DNA of 64,000 bases, from positions 1 to 64,000 of the forward strand of contig JAZQGR010000041.1 in the NCBI GenBank assembly GCA_045540115.1, read 5' to 3'. Position numbers and translations under genes: made by a program. A model generated the notes under the pieces. The model worked only from the letters and a program-made list of their open reading frames with translations, had not been told where the DNA came from and ran no database searches. How positions within the stretch are numbered: position 1 is the first letter of the stretch; each line of letters opens with the position of its first letter. Shown here piece after piece: positions 49,782 through 58,990 of this stretch. The stretch is from Colimorpha_A sp045540115 (GTDB lineage Bacteria > Bacillota > Clostridia > Oscillospirales > CAG-272).

Positions 49782-52463
49782 TTACTTATTTTTCTTAATG
49801 ATGATCACAGTGATAACTGCGCCTATTGCCGCTACAGCGACTACGCCAATGATTATCGGGAGAACAATGTTATTATTCTTATCGTTATCCTTTTTCTCCG
49901 CGCCGTCGGTCGTATCGACAGGACCAGTCGCGTCGGGAACGGTCGTCTGGGTACCGTCGGTCGTTCCGTCCGGATCGGTCGTACCGTCAGGAGTCGTAGA
50001 GGTACCGGGAGTAGTTACAGGAGGCGTTGTGCCGTTGTCTGCGCCGCATCTCGTACACTTACCGTTGTCACCGAAATCGTGACCGAGCGAGCTTCCTTCG
50101 GTTGCCTGACACTTAGTGCAAGTCTTAGGAGTATCGCAGTCAGCAGGCGTCCAGTTGTGTCCGGTTGCCTTTATCGTCTGTCCCTTGTTTATGATCTCGT
50201 TACAAGAAGTACACTTAACGTTTCCCGTGTGTCCGTCAACGGTACAGGTAGGAGCCTTTGCGCCCTCGATCTTGGTGCTCGTATGACTGCAGGTCGGAGT
50301 GGAAGAACCCGAACCCGAGCCGTCTCCAGTGTAGACCGTGATGCTATATGCGCGGCACTGTTTAATTACGTTTGAATATGTAACAGAATCAACAGGAGAA
50401 GTAAATACAACGGTTATAATTCCGTTATTGTCAGTTGCAGTTGCACCCGCCGGAGGATTCAGCCATCCGGTCAAATATTTACTGTCTGTAATTCCTTCAC
50501 AGTTTATCTCGAGCTTGGTTATGCCGGGATATTCAATAATGACGTCAGAGCCTTGATAGAAGCGCGCGGGATTGCTGTAATCCTTGACGTCGCTTTGCGA
50601 GCTTGCTTTATTGTTTGTAACGGTTATACCGCTCTGCTTCCAAACCTGCTTTGACGTACTGTACTCAATAAGATTCGCCTTGTCAGTAAAGCTGATAATA
50701 ACGGTCGTACCGCCCGAGTTTGTCGGTTCATCAGCGCCGCAGACGGTACACTTGTTATTGCTGTAATTATGCCCCAGCGCGCTTGTCTTATCACCCGTAT
50801 AGGTGTCTCCGCATAGCGAGCAGGTATAGGTCGTGAAGCCGCCGCTTATGCAGTTAGGCTTGATCACAACGGAGGTGTACTTATGAGTACATGCAGGCGG
50901 AGGAGTAACGTCAGTGCTTCCACCCCCCGAGCTTCCCGTTCCGTCTGTTGTATAAAGACGTGCAATATAGTCGGTATCCTTAAGCTTAGTAGAGGTAAGA
51001 ACGCTCATCGTAAAGTATGAGCCGTAAGTACCGATATAGCTCGGCTCGCCGGAGATGTTGGTCGTAAGAGCGTTTTTCGCGCTGTCCCAAGTGTATACCG
51101 AGGACGCGGTAGTGCCAAACGTGAAGTTATAATGCTGCTTGCCGTCCGTACCTGTAGCAAGAACAAGGTTTATATACTGCTTCTTATTACTGCTATCCTT
51201 GAAATAGAGGTAATAGCCGCCCGTTGCGGTCTCGACAAACACGTCAACGCCCTTCGTCTGATCGCTGTCGGTTGCACCGTAGTAACCCGACATAGCACCC
51301 GTGAAGTAGTATTCCATCGCCGCCGCATCGGAATAGAAACCGAGCTTGTACGCCTTGCCGGTAGCAACCGAGGTAGCGTATGTCGGCTTTACTGCTTCCT
51401 TTGCTCCGCAGAGAGAGCAGGTGCCGGAAACGTAGTTATGATTCTTTGCTTCTACGTAGTTTGTCTTGTAGCTGTAGGTACAGCCGGAGGTCTTACACTT
51501 GAAGAGCGTGTAGCCCTTCGTCGTGCAGGTTGCAGGTACTGTAGTTCCTGCGTCAAAGTTATTATGGCTGCATTTTTTACTGCTTGCGCCCGAGGGAGTC
51601 GTCATATTTGAGGGAATCTCTTCGCCAAAGAGAAGGAATCCAAGCTCAGGATAGTCAACGAAGACGTTACGGGTTCCCGTAATTGACTCAACCGAGTCGT
51701 TACGTCCAAGCTCCCAGGTATCAACAGGGTCAGCTTCCATCCACTCGAGCATAACGTCGAGACTTTCCATTACGCCGCTCTTGCCCCAAGCATAGTTACG
51801 GTTGCCCCAACGAACGTAAACGTAGAGGAAGATACGCGCAACGTCGCCGCGAAGGTCGTACTTATTGTTCGATTCGTTGTTAGGATTATAGTATCCGGCA
51901 CTCTTTCCGTAAGCGGTGTTACCGCGCGAGCTGTTTTCACTCGTCGAGGTCGGGCGAAGCATCATAAGGTCGTTTTCATCGTTTCCGCCGAGGCCCTTAC
52001 TGTTAGGCCAGGTGTGCTCGCGGTTCCAACCGCCGTTCCACGTAGGACCGATCTGATTTCCCGAATAGAAGGACGAGATCTTTCCGCCGCTTCCCTGACA
52101 GTCGGTATACTGGAAAAGACTCTTTGTTGCGTCGTAGCTCGTAATGTAGCTGTGCGCGCTCTTCATCATATCCTGCAGTGCCTTAAAGAGAGCACTGTTA
52201 GGCGCGTCGGAGGTACCCGTTCCGCCTGCGTACGTTGAAAGCACGTCGTAAGACGTGTACTTATCGTAGAACTTTTCGGCGTTCGGGGACATGAACGTCG
52301 CAACGGTCCCGCGCGTACCCCAGTTGTATATGTATTTACCATTATCGGCATACTTGTAGGTTACTTCTGCGGCTTCTGCCTGCATACTGATAAAGGGAAG
52401 CGTCGATATACAGCAAACCAGTACCAGAATGACCGCTAATCCGCGTTTCAAGATATTGTTCAT
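49782..52463 (-). CDS. Surface-anchored endonuclease I family protein
   Basis: 893 residues from ATG 52463 (GAGGAG 7 bases upstream). The signal peptide ends near residue 33. An endonuclease I domain spans about 55-285, with WNREHTWPNS (His150, metal-binding His-Me/beta-beta-alpha type) and LMMLRPTSTSENSSRGN. Cys-rich zinc-ribbon-like repeats follow (about 298-355), then a GKAYK domain (about 369-515) shared with the lipoprotein at 1250-2473. After more CxxC repeats come a beta-sandwich (about 590-700), further Cys repeats and a Thr/Asp/Gly linker. A C-terminal membrane helix with a KKNK tail replaces an LPXTG motif. Expected: non-specific cleavage of extracellular DNA/RNA at the cell surface. 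Length is several times that of plain endonuclease I. Confidence 0.88.
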   Translation of the reverse strand: MNNILKRGLAVILVLVCCISTLPFISMQAEAAEVTYKYADNGKYIYNWGTRGTVATFMSPNAEKFYDKYTSYDVLSTYAGGTGTSDAPNSALFKALQDMMKSAHSYITSYDATKSLFQYTDCQGSGGKISSFYSGNQIGPTWNGGWNREHTWPNSKGLGGNDENDLMMLRPTSTSENSSRGNTAYGKSAGYYNPNNESNNKYDLRGDVARIFLYVYVRWGNRNYAWGKSGVMESLDVMLEWMEADPVDTWELGRNDSVESITGTRNVFVDYPELGFLLFGEEIPSNMTTPSGASSKKCSHNNFDAGTTVPATCTTKGYTLFKCKTSGCTYSYKTNYVEAKNHNYVSGTCSLCGAKEAVKPTYATSVATGKAYKLGFYSDAAAMEYYFTGAMSGYYGATDSDQTKGVDVFVETATGGYYLYFKDSSNKKQYINLVLATGTDGKQHYNFTFGTTASSVYTWDSAKNALTTNISGEPSYIGTYGSYFTMSVLTSTKLKDTDYIARLYTTDGTGSSGGGSTDVTPPPACTHKYTSVVIKPNCISGGFTTYTCSLCGDTYTGDKTSALGHNYSNNKCTVCGADEPTNSGGTTVIISFTDKANLIEYSTSKQVWKQSGITVTNNKASSQSDVKDYSNPARFYQGSDVIIEYPGITKLEINCEGITDSKYLTGWLNPPAGATATDNNGIITVVFTSPVDSVTYSNVIKQCRAYSITVYTGDGSGSGSSTPTCSHTSTKIEGAKAPTCTVDGHTGNVKCTSCNEIINKGQTIKATGHNWTPADCDTPKTCTKCQATEGSSLGHDFGDNGKCTRCGADNGTTPPVTTPGTSTTPDGTTDPDGTTDGTQTTVPDATGPVDTTDGAEKKDNDKNNNIVLPIIIGVVAVAAIGAVITVIIIKKNK

Positions 52464-52582
52464 CTGAATTCTCCTCAATAGATATTTATCTTATATAGTT
52501 TACCCTATAACGCAGATAAAATCAAGAGCTTTTCAAAAACTTTGTCGTTTTGTCTGTTTTTTAGTATTTTTGTAAAATATAC

Positions 52583-52633
52583 TTGACATTTTATTTCGGG
52601 CATGCTATAATCAAAATGTAAAGCGCACTTTAC
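52583..52633 (+). promoter_or_regulatory. Promoter and operator-like palindrome of the XRE gene
   Basis: TTGACA, 17 bases, TATAAT (52583-52611) is full consensus with an extended TGC. A perfect inverted repeat GTAAAG-CGCA-CTTTAC (52618-52633) covers the expected start site, the normal position for autorepression by the XRE product. Confidence 0.8.
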
Positions 52634-52649
52634 TTTTGGAGGAATAATT

Positions 52650-52847
52650 TTGGATAACAGAATCAGAGAATTACGCAAAGACGGTAAGATCACGCAGGAT
52701 GATCTCGCTAACGGAGTCGGTGTTACGCGCCAAACGATAATATCGCTTGAAAACGGTAAATACAACGCGTCGCTTCAACTCGCGCATAAGATCTCTGCAT
52801 ATTTCGGACTTACCATCGAAGAAGTTTTTATTTTTGGGGAGGAATGA
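52650..52847 (+). CDS. Small XRE-family regulator
   Basis: 65 residues, a single helix-turn-helix domain (ITQDDLANGVGVTRQTIISLENGKYNASLQLAHKISAYFGLTIEEVF). TTG start with TTTTGGAGG before it. Such small Cro-like proteins are typically encoded with a membrane protein, as here, three bases downstream, and probably repress their own operon. Confidence 0.9.
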   Translation: MDNRIRELRKDGKITQDDLANGVGVTRQTIISLENGKYNASLQLAHKISAYFGLTIEEVFIFGEE

Positions 52848-52850
52848 TCA

Positions 52851-53267
52851 ATGGAATTCAAAAAGAAGCTAAAAATCAGACTTTGGGTCGCGATTTCTTA
52901 TATTGTGCTTGGAATCGCAATGGTGACGGTTACAATCGTGAGTAAGACGGAAAATCAGTTTATATCTTCGTTCGGTCTTGCTCTTGCCGTTATGGGAATT
53001 GCACGCATAAGAAACTATTTTCTTATAACGAAAAACGAGGACACCTTAAGAAAACGGGAGATAGCAGAAACGGACGAAAGAAATGTATCTATTGTCAACA
53101 AGGCGAGAAGCGCCGCGTTTACGGTATATATTTTACTCGCAGGTATTTTCGTGATCGTTATGGGGCTTCTTGACAAGATCGAGCTCGCCTTATGGGTATC
53201 GTATTCGGTGTCTCTGCTTGTTCTGATCTATTGGGTATGCTATATCGTATATCAAAAAAAGTCATAA
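52851..53267 (+). CDS. DUF2178-like membrane protein
   Basis: 138 residues, four membrane helices in two pairs (about 12-30, 38-55, 90-110, 116-135). The middle cytoplasmic loop is LRKREIAETDERNVSIVNKARSAA, which is typical of the family. Function unknown; the pair with the XRE regulator is common in Firmicutes. Confidence 0.75.
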   Translation: MEFKKKLKIRLWVAISYIVLGIAMVTVTIVSKTENQFISSFGLALAVMGIARIRNYFLITKNEDTLRKREIAETDERNVSIVNKARSAAFTVYILLAGIFVIVMGLLDKIELALWVSYSVSLLVLIYWVCYIVYQKKS

Positions 53268-53270
53268 CAG

Positions 53271-53300
53271 AAAAACCGAGCCTCGGCTCGGTTTTTTGTT
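53271..53300 (+). terminator. Terminator after DUF2178-like gene
   Basis: AACCGAGC/GCTCGGTTTTTT hairpin immediately after the stop. Confidence 0.85.
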
Positions 53301-53333
53301 TGCAGAATATTCCATTTAACTTTGCAAAATAGT

Positions 53334-54176
53334 TTATTCCTTTTCGCCTTGATTAAGTGTATAATTACGGTAATCGGAGGGGGACATTCCGATTCGCGAG
53401 CGGAAAAACTTGCTGAAATACAGACTGTCCTCAAAGCCAACCCTGCGCGATACGTCGGCGACCGACTCGTCGGTATTTTCAAGCAGAAAAAGCGCTGCGG
53501 AAAGCCGCTGTTGAAGAATATATTCTCTCGGCGAAACGCCGATCTCCATTTTGAACTGATGTGCAAAACCCGAAACGCTCATTCCGCATTCCTCTGCGAG
53601 CTGTTCGTTCGTCACCTGCTCGGCGTAATCTACGGTAAGCTTTGCCCGTATCTTCTCTATTCGCGCATCGGTATTCTTCTTCGAGTTGCGGCGAAGCTGT
53701 ATTAGTAGCGAGATAAGCAAGGCGCGGCAGGACATACGAAATCCCTCACCCTGAAGCTGTAATTCCTTTATAAGCTCGGCGGATAACCTAGCAACGTCGC
53801 CTTCGGCGTTCAACGATATTATCGGTGAAGTGTCAAGGCACAGCTCGTTCAATATCTTCTCGGCATCGGTACCGCCGAAATGAACCCAGTATACCTCCGT
53901 TCGATCCTCTCTGCGGTAGATATATTCCTGAAGCTCGTGCGGTTTATATAAAACCGCGTTTCCCGATCTCACCGCATATTCATTGCCATCAAAAACAAAG
54001 CCGCCGACACCTCGCCTGATATATATCAGCTGATAGTCGGGAAGCCCCTGCGGACGGACGGTATGAGTCATATCACCGACGCTTTCGTCCATTATAAGAT
54101 GACCTGCGGAAACGACCTCAAAATTTGTTCTTATAACGTGCCTGTCGTCGTTTCCGATAAATGCAGAATTGTACAT
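53334..54176 (-). CDS. AraC family transcriptional regulator
   Basis: 280 residues from ATG 54176 (AGGTG 8 bases upstream). An N-terminal cupin sensor (LPDYQLIYIRRGVGGFVFDGNEY, AVLYKPHELQEYIY) precedes two helix-turn-helix motifs: VTNEQLAEECGMSVSGFAHQ and VADVSRRVGFEDSLYFSKFF. It is divergent from the GH35 gene with only 48 bases between starts, so it likely controls it. Confidence 0.9.
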   Translation of the reverse strand: MYNSAFIGNDDRHVIRTNFEVVSAGHLIMDESVGDMTHTVRPQGLPDYQLIYIRRGVGGFVFDGNEYAVRSGNAVLYKPHELQEYIYRREDRTEVYWVHFGGTDAEKILNELCLDTSPIISLNAEGDVARLSAELIKELQLQGEGFRMSCRALLISLLIQLRRNSKKNTDARIEKIRAKLTVDYAEQVTNEQLAEECGMSVSGFAHQFKMEIGVSPREYILQQRLSAALFLLENTDESVADVSRRVGFEDSLYFSKFFRSRIGMSPSDYRNYTLNQGEKE

Positions 54177-54224
54177 AGCTTTCACCTCAATGAAAGAATA
54201 ACATATTTTTTAAGGAGAGTCAAT

Positions 54225-55931
54225 ATGAGATTTTTAGCAGGAGACGTTCATTATTTCCGAATCTACCCCGGCGGGCTCCGACGCCGCCTCGAATATATGA
54301 AGGCATTCGGCATAACGGTCCTTCAGACCTACGTTCCGTGGAACCTCCACGAGCCGCAGAAGGGTAAGTTTTGCTTCGACGGACTCGCTGACGTTGAGGG
54401 CTTTCTGAAGCTCGCTCAGGAAATGGGCTTCAAGGTGCTTTTCCGCCCATCCCCCTATATTTGCAGTGAGTGGGACTGCGGTGGTCTACCGTCGTGGCTC
54501 CTCAATGAAAAAATGAGTCTGCGCTCGAGCGATCCGCGCTTTATGAAGCACGTTGCCGATTATTACAAGGTTCTCTGCCCCATTTTCGTTCCGTATCTGT
54601 CAAGCAACGGCGGCCCCATAATCGCGACCGCGATCGAAAACGAATACGGCTCCTACGGAAGCGATGCCGAATATATGGATCAAATTATGCATCTCCTTAT
54701 TGAAAACGGAGTTGACGGTCCCTTCTATACGACCGACGGATATGGTGCAGAGCACATGCAGTACGGTCATATGCCTGACATCTGGGCGGGAGCAAACTAT
54801 CGGGTTGAAAGTAAAACTGCAATTGAAGCTTTAAGAAAAGTACAGCCCGACAAGCCCGCGCTTATCGGCGAATATTGGTCGGGGCGCGCGATTCACAAGG
54901 GAGAGCCCTATTGCACACGCAATATTGATGACGTTGTACACGGCTTTGTTGAAGCGCTTGAAAACGACGGTTATCTTACCTTCTATATGTTCGCGGGCGG
55001 CACGAACTTCGGCTTTATGAACGGCGCGAATATCGGTCGCACCTTCGGTGTTACCGACAGACCGATCAGATACATTCCTCATACAACGACTTATGAGGAG
55101 GACGCTCTTCTTAACGAGCAGGGGCTTCCGACTCCAAAATATTTTGCCTGCCGAAAGGCACTCTTTGATTTCCTCGGCGAGCCCGAGCCTCCAATGCCCG
55201 AGGTGCCGTACGAAACTCAGACACCGAATATTGAGCTTACCGAATGCGCTTCCTTTTGGGAACAGGTTGATTACGTCAAGGCAGCAAAAAGCACCGAACC
55301 TCTCACCATGGAGGAGCTCGGACAGGACTACGGCTATATTCTTTACCGAACGACGGTAACGGGAAGCGGAAAGAAAATGAAGCTTTGGATCCCCGGGCTC
55401 CGCGACCGCGCAGACGTCTTTCTTGATCGCAAATATCTCGGAACACTCATGCGCGAGCGTCCCGATGAGGTATATATCGAGCTGCCCGCAGGAGAAAAGG
55501 CGACGCTTGAGCTACTCGTCGAGAATATGGGACGAGTCAATTTCGGCGACGGCATAAGCGAGAAAAAGGGTATCGACGGAAGCGTGCTGCTCAGCTGGGG
55601 AATTCACCTTTACCACTGGGAAAATCTCCCTCTCAATATTGACCTCGAAAGAGCAAACGGCTTCACGCCTTCGGACGGTCCCGTTATTCTCAAGGGCTCC
55701 TTCAAGGCAGAGCCGGGCAAGGATACCTTCCTCGATATGAGCGGAATGAACAAGGGATACGTTACCGTTAACGGCTTCAATCTCGGCAGATATTGGAACG
55801 TTGGTCCTCAGTACACCCTTTATATCCCCGGCGAGCTTCTTAAAGAGGAAAACGAGATCCGCATTTTCGAGCAATACGGCGCCGAAGTTTCCTTCACGCT
55901 CCCGACCGTTACCGATTCGATACTTAAATAA
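54225..55931 (+). CDS. GH35 beta-galactosidase-type glycosidase
   Basis: 568 residues from ATG 54225 (AAGGAG upstream). The barrel has catalytic acid/base Glu140 in AIENEYGSYG and nucleophile Glu216 in LIGEYWSG. TYVPWNLHEP and GGTNFGFMNGA are GH35 hallmarks. C-terminal beta-sandwich domains (about 380-568) carry GKDTFLDMSGMNKGYVTVNGFNLGRYWNVGPQ-type jelly-roll strands. No signal peptide, so it acts on imported galactosides. Controlled probably by the adjacent AraC regulator. Confidence 0.93.
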   Translation: MRFLAGDVHYFRIYPGGLRRRLEYMKAFGITVLQTYVPWNLHEPQKGKFCFDGLADVEGFLKLAQEMGFKVLFRPSPYICSEWDCGGLPSWLLNEKMSLRSSDPRFMKHVADYYKVLCPIFVPYLSSNGGPIIATAIENEYGSYGSDAEYMDQIMHLLIENGVDGPFYTTDGYGAEHMQYGHMPDIWAGANYRVESKTAIEALRKVQPDKPALIGEYWSGRAIHKGEPYCTRNIDDVVHGFVEALENDGYLTFYMFAGGTNFGFMNGANIGRTFGVTDRPIRYIPHTTTYEEDALLNEQGLPTPKYFACRKALFDFLGEPEPPMPEVPYETQTPNIELTECASFWEQVDYVKAAKSTEPLTMEELGQDYGYILYRTTVTGSGKKMKLWIPGLRDRADVFLDRKYLGTLMRERPDEVYIELPAGEKATLELLVENMGRVNFGDGISEKKGIDGSVLLSWGIHLYHWENLPLNIDLERANGFTPSDGPVILKGSFKAEPGKDTFLDMSGMNKGYVTVNGFNLGRYWNVGPQYTLYIPGELLKEENEIRIFEQYGAEVSFTLPTVTDSILK

Positions 55932-55949
55932 AACTCCTTTCACAATAAA

Positions 55950-55988
55950 CAAAATATCCCCGACGGGCTTCCGTCGGGGATATTTTCA
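55950..55988. terminator. Bidirectional terminator
   Basis: AAAATATCCCCGACGG/CCGTCGGGGATATTTT, 16 pairs, between the convergent GH35 and MFS genes; it overlaps the last codon of the latter. Confidence 0.85.
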
Positions 55989-57197
55989 GTTTGTCAAAAT
56001 GAAATTTTTCACTCTCGGGTGGAAGCAAAGGTAGATCATCGGCAATAGCGATATTGTGCTTCCGATCGCGAAGACGATATACAGCGGGAAAAGGTCTCCA
56101 AGCACGCCGTAAAGGACGGTTGAAAGTGCCGAGCCGCCAACGCAGGCAGACTGAACGAAGCCGAGAATTGCTCCGCGGTTATCCTCGGGAAGCGCAAGCA
56201 TAAGTGACGCGTTGAACACCGCGTTTCCCGCGCAGTTCATAAACGCTCCGAGGAAGCCGAATATGCACATAATAACGAAGCTTTCGGTCAAGAATGCCAG
56301 CACCATAAAGACAACCGAGGAGGTAAAGCTGATCGCCATTACCCAGAATCTTGCCTTCGGCTTCAGCTTTATCGCTCCGAGAAGAACAACGCAGATAAGC
56401 GACGCTACCGTCGTTATCGACATAAGGTAGCCGTACATATCGACCGAAAAACCCTTCTGCATACAAAACGGGAGCATAAGAGAATACGATCCCGCGGAAA
56501 GGAAATTGAGTATGATCGCGCAAGGAATGAATATCTTAAGACACGGCTCGGAAAAAATCGTCTTTACAGCCGATCCCATATCGTGCAAAACGCCCTTTGC
56601 CGTTACCGATTCACCTTGACGGAGCGTTTTCGGAACGCGTATAAAAAGCTCGCTGATCGCGGAATAGAGATTACTTAAGCCATTGATTATTACGATAAGC
56701 GGCACGCCGAAAAATGCTACCATTACACCGCTGAACGCCGTACCGACGGTATTTACAAGCGAGCTTGACGCGGAAAATACCGACTGACCGCGAACCATAT
56801 CGTCACGCGGAATAATGTCGATAAGAAGCGTGTTCGCAGCAGGCGAATAAAAGACGCTTCCGAATGATGCGAGGAACGCAGCTGTAAGAACGCCCGCGAT
56901 GCTCAGCTTATTCGTATAGGCAAAAATACCAACCGTTAACATAACCGCGCTCTGCATAAGGTCGAGCGAAACCATTACCCATTTGCGGTTCAGCTTGTCT
57001 ACGATGCTTCCGCAGAACGGCGAGAGGAACATCGTAACGAACATCGAGATCGCCGACATAACGCCCATAAGCGCGCTCGAGCCGGTCTTTTCATATACCC
57101 AATATCCGATAGCGACGCTATACATAAGGTCGCCGAGGGTACTGACCGTGCTACCCTGCAGAAGCAGTACGAAATCCTTGTTCCAAAGCTTTTTCAT
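55986..57197 (-). CDS. MFS transporter (EntS/drug-exporter-like)
   Basis: 403 residues, about 12 membrane helices. The first loop has the MFS signature SPFCGSIVDKLNRKWVMVSLDLMQ, and FSASSSLVNTVGTAFSG and GNAVFNASLMLALPEDNRGAILGF match the MFS_3 group of exporters. Substrate unknown; relatives export siderophores, drugs or sugars. The upstream gene ends with its own terminator, so this is a separate unit. Confidence 0.85.
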   Translation of the reverse strand: MKKLWNKDFVLLLQGSTVSTLGDLMYSVAIGYWVYEKTGSSALMGVMSAISMFVTMFLSPFCGSIVDKLNRKWVMVSLDLMQSAVMLTVGIFAYTNKLSIAGVLTAAFLASFGSVFYSPAANTLLIDIIPRDDMVRGQSVFSASSSLVNTVGTAFSGVMVAFFGVPLIVIINGLSNLYSAISELFIRVPKTLRQGESVTAKGVLHDMGSAVKTIFSEPCLKIFIPCAIILNFLSAGSYSLMLPFCMQKGFSVDMYGYLMSITTVASLICVVLLGAIKLKPKARFWVMAISFTSSVVFMVLAFLTESFVIMCIFGFLGAFMNCAGNAVFNASLMLALPEDNRGAILGFVQSACVGGSALSTVLYGVLGDLFPLYIVFAIGSTISLLPMIYLCFHPRVKNFILTN

Positions 57198-57240
57198 TAA
57201 AGAATCCGTCCCATGTTTTTCATTAACGCCATTATAACAT

Positions 57241-57293
57241 AAAGATCAAGCATCTTGTAGACCTTTTTATGACCTCTTGATGCTTGATCTTTA
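57241..57293 (-). terminator. Long hairpin terminator
   Basis: AAAGATCAAGCATC is mirrored by GATGCTTGATCTTT, with an inner GACC/GGTC pair. It follows the UPF0340 stop on the minus strand. The T run is weak. Confidence 0.6.
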
Positions 57294-57303
57294 CCTGTTA
57301 GAT

Positions 57304-57849
57304 TCAGAGTAAGCTTTCGTCGTAAATTGCGCGGATTCCGCCGATGAACTTCGGGCGGGTACGCGCGGCAACTACAAGCGCCTCTCCGATGTGATCGTTA
57401 GTCAGGCGCATAGGAACAGCAACCTTTTTTAGGTGCATTCCGATAAGCGTAAGTCCTATATCAAGCCCCGCGTCTGCCTTAATTTCTTCGACAACTACGG
57501 GATCGGTAAATGACTTATACGCTTGAGTTGCCATTGATCCGCCTGCCTTCGGCTGAGGAATGACGTTCACCGCTTCAAGGTTCGGCACCGCTTCCCTCTC
57601 GATTACAACAGCACGGTTAAGATGCTCACAGCACTGAAACGCAAGATATATTCCCTTTTCCTTTGCAGATTCGTAAAGCGCGGAAAAGACCTCCGCCGCC
57701 GCTTCGGGCGCGGAATTGGTTCCGATCCTCGAGCCGAGTATCTCGCTCGTCGAGCAACCGATTATCAGTATATTTCCCTTTTTTAGCGCCGCCTTCTCGA
57801 TGATCTCATTCACCGTCAGACGCGCCTCATCGTATAGTGTTTTGCTCAC
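57304..57849 (-). CDS. UPF0340/YwlG family protein
   Basis: 181 residues, TIGR01440-type. Conserved segments: IIGCSTSEILGSRIG, AFQCCEHLNRAVVIER, KAGGSMATQAYKSF and GMHLKKVAVPMR. The function is not established; its short CEHLNRA motif hints at metal or thiol chemistry. GTG start with GGAGGG about 11 bases upstream; the gene begins 2 bases after the stop of its neighbour, forming a two-gene operon. Confidence 0.88.
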   Translation of the reverse strand: MSKTLYDEARLTVNEIIEKAALKKGNILIIGCSTSEILGSRIGTNSAPEAAAEVFSALYESAKEKGIYLAFQCCEHLNRAVVIEREAVPNLEAVNVIPQPKAGGSMATQAYKSFTDPVVVEEIKADAGLDIGLTLIGMHLKKVAVPMRLTNDHIGEALVVAARTRPKFIGGIRAIYDESLL

Positions 57850-57851
57850 TG

Positions 57852-58265
57852 TTATATCTTCCCTCCAAGTGTTTTGAAGCGTGATTCCGACATCACGTTC
57901 ACGAAGCTCTCGTCAAACTTATTCGCCGAGCGGAATATGCCGTCGTCAAGACCTGTTATCACAGTCGGTTTACCCATAATTACGACGATCCTTACGTATT
58001 CCTTCGATGGCTTTACGTTTAATATATGTTCCTTTTTTATACCGTGAACTGCTCCACCTAAACCCATAGCAAGCATAGGAAGCTGTTCCCATTCTATGTA
58101 ATTGTCAATGCAATTTATAATAGTGCGTTTGTTCGCGCGCTTTGCCGTAAAATAGACCTCGTAATTCTTGTCGCCGTCACTGAATCTTACAAGATTCATT
58201 TTATCAAACGGCGTTGGTACCGACTCGTTTTTTGCATTTTTGAAAAGATCGTAGATTTTTGACAT
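57852..58265 (-). CDS. Hypothetical protein in operon with UPF0340
   Basis: 137 residues from ATG 58265. Soluble, mixed alpha/beta, with SKIYDLFKNAKNESVPTPFDK at the start and a glycine-rich MLAMGLGGAVHGI segment in the middle. I do not recognise the family. The tight coupling with the UPF0340 gene (2 bases) suggests a shared job. Confidence 0.6.
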   Translation of the reverse strand: MSKIYDLFKNAKNESVPTPFDKMNLVRFSDGDKNYEVYFTAKRANKRTIINCIDNYIEWEQLPMLAMGLGGAVHGIKKEHILNVKPSKEYVRIVVIMGKPTVITGLDDGIFRSANKFDESFVNVMSESRFKTLGGKI

Positions 58266-58448
58266 AATTGATTCTCTCTTTCGTTTTTCATACAATTAAC
58301 TCAAGATTCCACAGATTCGCACAAATCCGTCTTTCACAATAATTATAACATAACGCCGAACACTTTTCAATATATTTTCCCTCTTGATTTTTTAGTTATT
58401 GTTGCTATAATAATTAGTAGCGTTAGTCATCAATAAAGGAAAGAAAAC

Positions 58449-58961
58449 ATGGAATTTTACATAGCACAGGGAATCAGCGTACTCACATGTATCGTTGCGG
58501 TTATAAAGATGCAGTTCAAGGATATGAAAAAGATCCTTATCGGGCAGATCCTCACGAATCTGCTAACGGCGTTGACTTATCTCCTTCTCGGTGGTCTGTC
58601 CGGGGCAGGGATATGCATTATAGCGATCATTCAGACCTCCGTGATGTATCTTTATAACGTGAAAAGCGTTCCTCCTCACAAGTCCGTTATATTCGGCTTT
58701 ATTGCCCTGTATATCGCTTGCTCCGCCTTCTATTTCACCTCTTTTATCGATGTTATATCGGCAGTTGCCGCAATTTGCTATGCGTTCAGCGTCGCCCAGA
58801 CAAAGCCTTCACTTTCGCGTCTTTGGTATCTTTTCAATCCCCTTTGCTGGCTGATATACGATATCTTTACAAAGGCATACGGAAACTTCATTATGCACAT
58901 TGTCATCTTTTTATCGACACTATTTGCGATCATTCGTAACGACATTAAGCGCAAAGCATAA
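58449..58961 (+). CDS. YgjV-family membrane protein
   Basis: 170 residues, six to seven hydrophobic helices, with FYIAQGISVLTCIVAVI at the start and LWYLFNPLCWLIYDI near the end, fitting the YgjV/Imp family. It is a longer relative of the 80-residue protein at 11082-11324. Function unknown. A TATAAT box with TTGATT 16 bases before it lies about 40 bases upstream. Confidence 0.75.
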   Translation: MEFYIAQGISVLTCIVAVIKMQFKDMKKILIGQILTNLLTALTYLLLGGLSGAGICIIAIIQTSVMYLYNVKSVPPHKSVIFGFIALYIACSAFYFTSFIDVISAVAAICYAFSVAQTKPSLSRLWYLFNPLCWLIYDIFTKAYGNFIMHIVIFLSTLFAIIRNDIKRKA

Positions 58962-58990
58962 GAAAAGACACCCTCTCGGGTGTCTTTTTA
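58962..58990. terminator. Terminator GACACCC-type, first copy
   Basis: AAAAGACACCC, TCTC loop, GGGTGTCTTTT between convergent genes. The same hairpin recurs at 61892-61921. Confidence 0.85.

Noticed and set aside
49782..49890. LPXTG sortase signal at the end of the endonuclease I protein
   Set aside because: The segment reads IVLPIIIG inside the membrane helix; no LPXTG consensus is present.
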